Source: CAYGZC01 sp964354225 (GTDB lineage: Bacteria > Bacteroidota > Ignavibacteria > UBA10030 > SZUA-254). From it: 7,842 nt of DNA. Shown one piece after another: positions 6,202 through 7,842 of this stretch. The stretch is from positions 1 through 7,842 of the forward strand of contig CAYGZC010000204.1 in assembly GCA_964354225.1 (NCBI GenBank), given 5' to 3'. The stretch's first letter is position 1, and every line of letters begins with the position of its first letter. The notes under the pieces are model-generated. The model was not told where the DNA came from and ran no database searches. It saw only the letters and a program-made list of their open reading frames with translations. Made by a program: the position numbers and the translations under genes.

Positions 6202-7403
6202 AAATATCATTTATTCCATTTATATTTTTGTTATACATAATTTGCGTCGCATTATCATGCCAATCACATCCTAACAACCAAATAAAAATAAATAGAATCA
6301 GTGATAGGGTTGTAATCTATGAATATATTAATGTTAATGTTACTGCGATTAATAGTAAGAACGGAATAATTATTATTGATTCTCACAGATCTCCTGCAAC
6401 GATGAGCGAAATCAAGCATTTAATTGAAAATGAATTTGGGAGAAAAGACTTTAAATACGTTATCAACACTCATAGTGATCACGACCATAGTTCGGGTAAT
6501 CAAGTTTTTCCAGATGCGACAATAATAGGTCATGAAAATTGTACGAAAGCAATGCAGCAATTACCTACGAACTCCCCGGAACTGATTAGTTATGTCAAAT
6601 CACAGATTAATGGTATGCTTGGTCGGAAAGAAATAAAAACTGAAATGGAAATATGGAATCAAATGCTCGCAAGCATCGAGAATGAATACAAAGTTACTCC
6701 TCCTAATAAAACTTTCCGAGACAGTCTAACTTTACGATTAGATGATTTGACGGTTAAAATGATTTATTGTGGGAATGCTCATACTGACAATGATATTTTC
6801 ATATACATTCCGGAAGAAAAACTTGTTTTCACCGGTGATGTATTTACATCGAAAAATAGTTTTGGATTCCCTGTTAATAAAATGAACGATGTTCAAAGGA
6901 TTATTTCATCGATGGATTATATCCTACAGGATTCATCCGGGATAGAGTTTGTCATTCCCGGTCATGGAGAATACTTTTCACAAAATGATTTTGTGGCTTT
7001 GCAAAACTTATTGCAAGAAAAGTTTGGTAAATTCCAAGGTACATTATCAGCAGCGAAGTTGCTTGAATCGATGATCGAAACAAACGGGCTCAATGCAGGA
7101 TTTCGAAAATATTCCGATATAGTATTGATGAAGAAGAATAAGTATTACTATCAAGAAGAAGAATTCAGTATTTTAGGAAGTAGATTCCTGAGAAAAGGAA
7201 TGATTGATGAAGCCATAGGAGTATTTACTCAATCCACCAAATCTTTTCCAAATTCCGCTCTTGGTTATGATTACCTTGGTGAAGTTTACTTAAAGAAAGG
7301 GGAAATAGATTCAGCAATAATATATTATAAAAAATCAGTTCAGTTATTTCCCGAAAATAGAAATACGAAAGAAATATTAAAAACGATTGATCGCACTAAA
7401 TAA
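6198..7403 (+). CDS. Putative lipoprotein metallo-beta-lactamase-fold hydrolase with C-terminal TPR tail
   Basis: This is a 401-residue protein. The N-terminus has a hydrophobic stretch followed by VALSC with Cys21, compatible with a lipoprotein signal, so it is probably anchored in a membrane facing the periplasm. The metallo-beta-lactamase domain spans about 30-265: VINTHSDHDHSSGN (88-101), GNAHTDND (192-199, H195), FTGD (211-214, D214) and IPGHGEY (253-259, H256). Aligned with the classic NTHxHxDH motif, the second metal His is Asp94, giving HxDxDH (H92, D94, D96, H97). I recall this variant from other branches of the superfamily, so the protein may still bind metal. The family is broad, including class B beta-lactamases and lactonases, and the sequence alone does not establish beta-lactamase activity. 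Residues 285-401 are a TPR-type tail matching that of the GT39 protein. The gene starts within the stop of the hydrolase gene, indicating translational coupling. Confidence 0.83.
   Translation: MKISFIPFIFLLYIICVALSCQSHPNNQIKINRISDRVVIYEYINVNVTAINSKNGIIIIDSHRSPATMSEIKHLIENEFGRKDFKYVINTHSDHDHSSGNQVFPDATIIGHENCTKAMQQLPTNSPELISYVKSQINGMLGRKEIKTEMEIWNQMLASIENEYKVTPPNKTFRDSLTLRLDDLTVKMIYCGNAHTDNDIFIYIPEEKLVFTGDVFTSKNSFGFPVNKMNDVQRIISSMDYILQDSSGIEFVIPGHGEYFSQNDFVALQNLLQEKFGKFQGTLSAAKLLESMIETNGLNAGFRKYSDIVLMKKNKYYYQEEEFSILGSRFLRKGMIDEAIGVFTQSTKSFPNSALGYDYLGEVYLKKGEIDSAIIYYKKSVQLFPENRNTKEILKTIDRTK
7050..7400 (+). other. C-terminal TPR-type tail of the MBL-fold lipoprotein (domain)
   Basis: Residues 285-401 of the MBL protein. 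A less regular helical part (285-325) precedes two TPR-like units around IDEAIGVF (336-343) and GYDYLGEVYLKKGE (356-369). It aligns gap-free with the tail of the GT39 protein, including Leu289, Gly297 and Tyr305 opposite Leu516, Gly524 and Tyr532. At DNA level the two tails differ at many synonymous positions, so this is not a recent duplication. Confidence 0.75.
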
Positions 7404-7437
7404 TTTTTATTTAGACCCAGACATACCAAGATAACAA

Positions 7438-7842
7438 ATGGATAATGATCAAAACTTAAAAAGTGCGAAGATCATAAAATTAAAGAGAATTGTAATTATC
7501 CGATTTTTCTCATCCCTCGTTATTCTAAGCGCAATGTTTTTCCTGTCAGCGGGAACCATCTTGTATTGGGAAGCATGGATTTATCTTACAATATTATTCA
7601 TTCCTATGGGATTCGTTTTATCATATTTTCTTCAGCACGATCCTGAAATTATCGAACGGCGAATGAGGACGAAAGAAAGAGTAACAGAACAAAAATTGAT
7701 AATAAAAATCGGAGTTATATTTTTTCTGATTGCATACTTACTGCCCGGTTTAGATAAACGCTATGGATGGTCGGATGTTCCCGTTATTATGACGATCATT
7801 GCCGATATTTTTGTTTTCCTAGGATACTTGTTATTTATCCGA
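7438..7842 (+). CDS. ICMT/PEMT-like membrane methyltransferase family protein, 3' end outside window
   Basis: An open frame begins at the ATG at 7438, immediately after an in-frame TAA at 7432-7434, and runs off the right edge, giving 135 visible residues. The protein has a basic N-terminus and hydrophobic helices at about 18-42, 48-65, 89-104 and 115-134. The pattern LYWEAWIYL (42-50), QHDPEIIERRMR (66-77) and LPGLDKRYGWSDVP (102-115) is what I recognise from bacterial proteins annotated as isoprenylcysteine carboxyl methyltransferase or phospholipid methyltransferase family. The C-terminal part that binds AdoMet is not in the window, so catalytic competence cannot be judged, and the true substrate in bacteria is generally not prenyl-cysteine. 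No Shine-Dalgarno is seen. The 34-base gap after the MBL gene fits co-transcription. Confidence 0.72.
   Translation, partial: MDNDQNLKSAKIIKLKRIVIIRFFSSLVILSAMFFLSAGTILYWEAWIYLTILFIPMGFVLSYFLQHDPEIIERRMRTKERVTEQKLIIKIGVIFFLIAYLLPGLDKRYGWSDVPVIMTIIADIFVFLGYLLFIR

Noticed and set aside
2255..7388. Recent DNA duplication behind the two TPR tails
   Set aside because: Corresponding codons differ widely at synonymous positions, so the similarity is at protein level only and is old or independently acquired.
6198..7403. Antibiotic-resistance beta-lactamase
   Set aside because: The fold is shared by many hydrolases, the metal motif is atypical, and nothing else identifies a beta-lactam substrate; resistance cannot be claimed.

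Overview
The window reads as an ordinary bacterial chromosome segment with every gene on the + strand. It holds eight protein genes: six complete, one cut at the left edge (M23 peptidase) and one cut at the right edge (isoprenylcysteine-methyltransferase-like membrane protein). The largest gap between genes is 96 bases, so no stretch over 300 bases lacks a gene. I saw no RNA gene, CRISPR array, insertion sequence or convincing terminator.

The host looks like a member of the Bacteroidota/Ignavibacteriota (FCB) group or a neighbouring environmental lineage. The clues are moderate to low GC, exported proteins whose mature part begins with Gln (signal peptides ending near 'YSQ' and 'YTQ'), A-rich leaders without Shine-Dalgarno sites before several genes, and C-terminal TPR tails on enzymes. 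This is inference from style, not a marker-gene assignment.

Layout. Left block (1-3290): M23 peptidase, GT39-type membrane glycosyltransferase with a TPR tail, and an exported UlaG-like metallo-beta-lactamase-fold protein. These are spaced 18 and 19 bases apart with clear AAGGAG ribosome sites, so they are probably one transcript concerned with the cell envelope. Middle (3370-4968): a class I SAM methyltransferase and a CPBP-family membrane protein, each preceded by a 70-80 base gap. Right block (5065-7842): an exported alpha/beta hydrolase overlapping by ATGA with a lipoprotein-like metallo-beta-lactamase carrying the same kind of TPR tail, then the start of an ICMT/PEMT-like methyltransferase 34 bases further on. 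The right block is visibly richer in AT than the left.

Most products are predicted in the membrane or beyond it, but no shared substrate can be read from the sequence. The most distinctive observations are the colinear ~115-residue tail shared by two enzymes of unrelated fold, a CPBP protein lacking the usual Arg of its first motif, and a CPBP protein and an ICMT-like protein in the same neighbourhood (the two families that process CAAX proteins in eukaryotes). I found no convincing evidence of a wholly new system.
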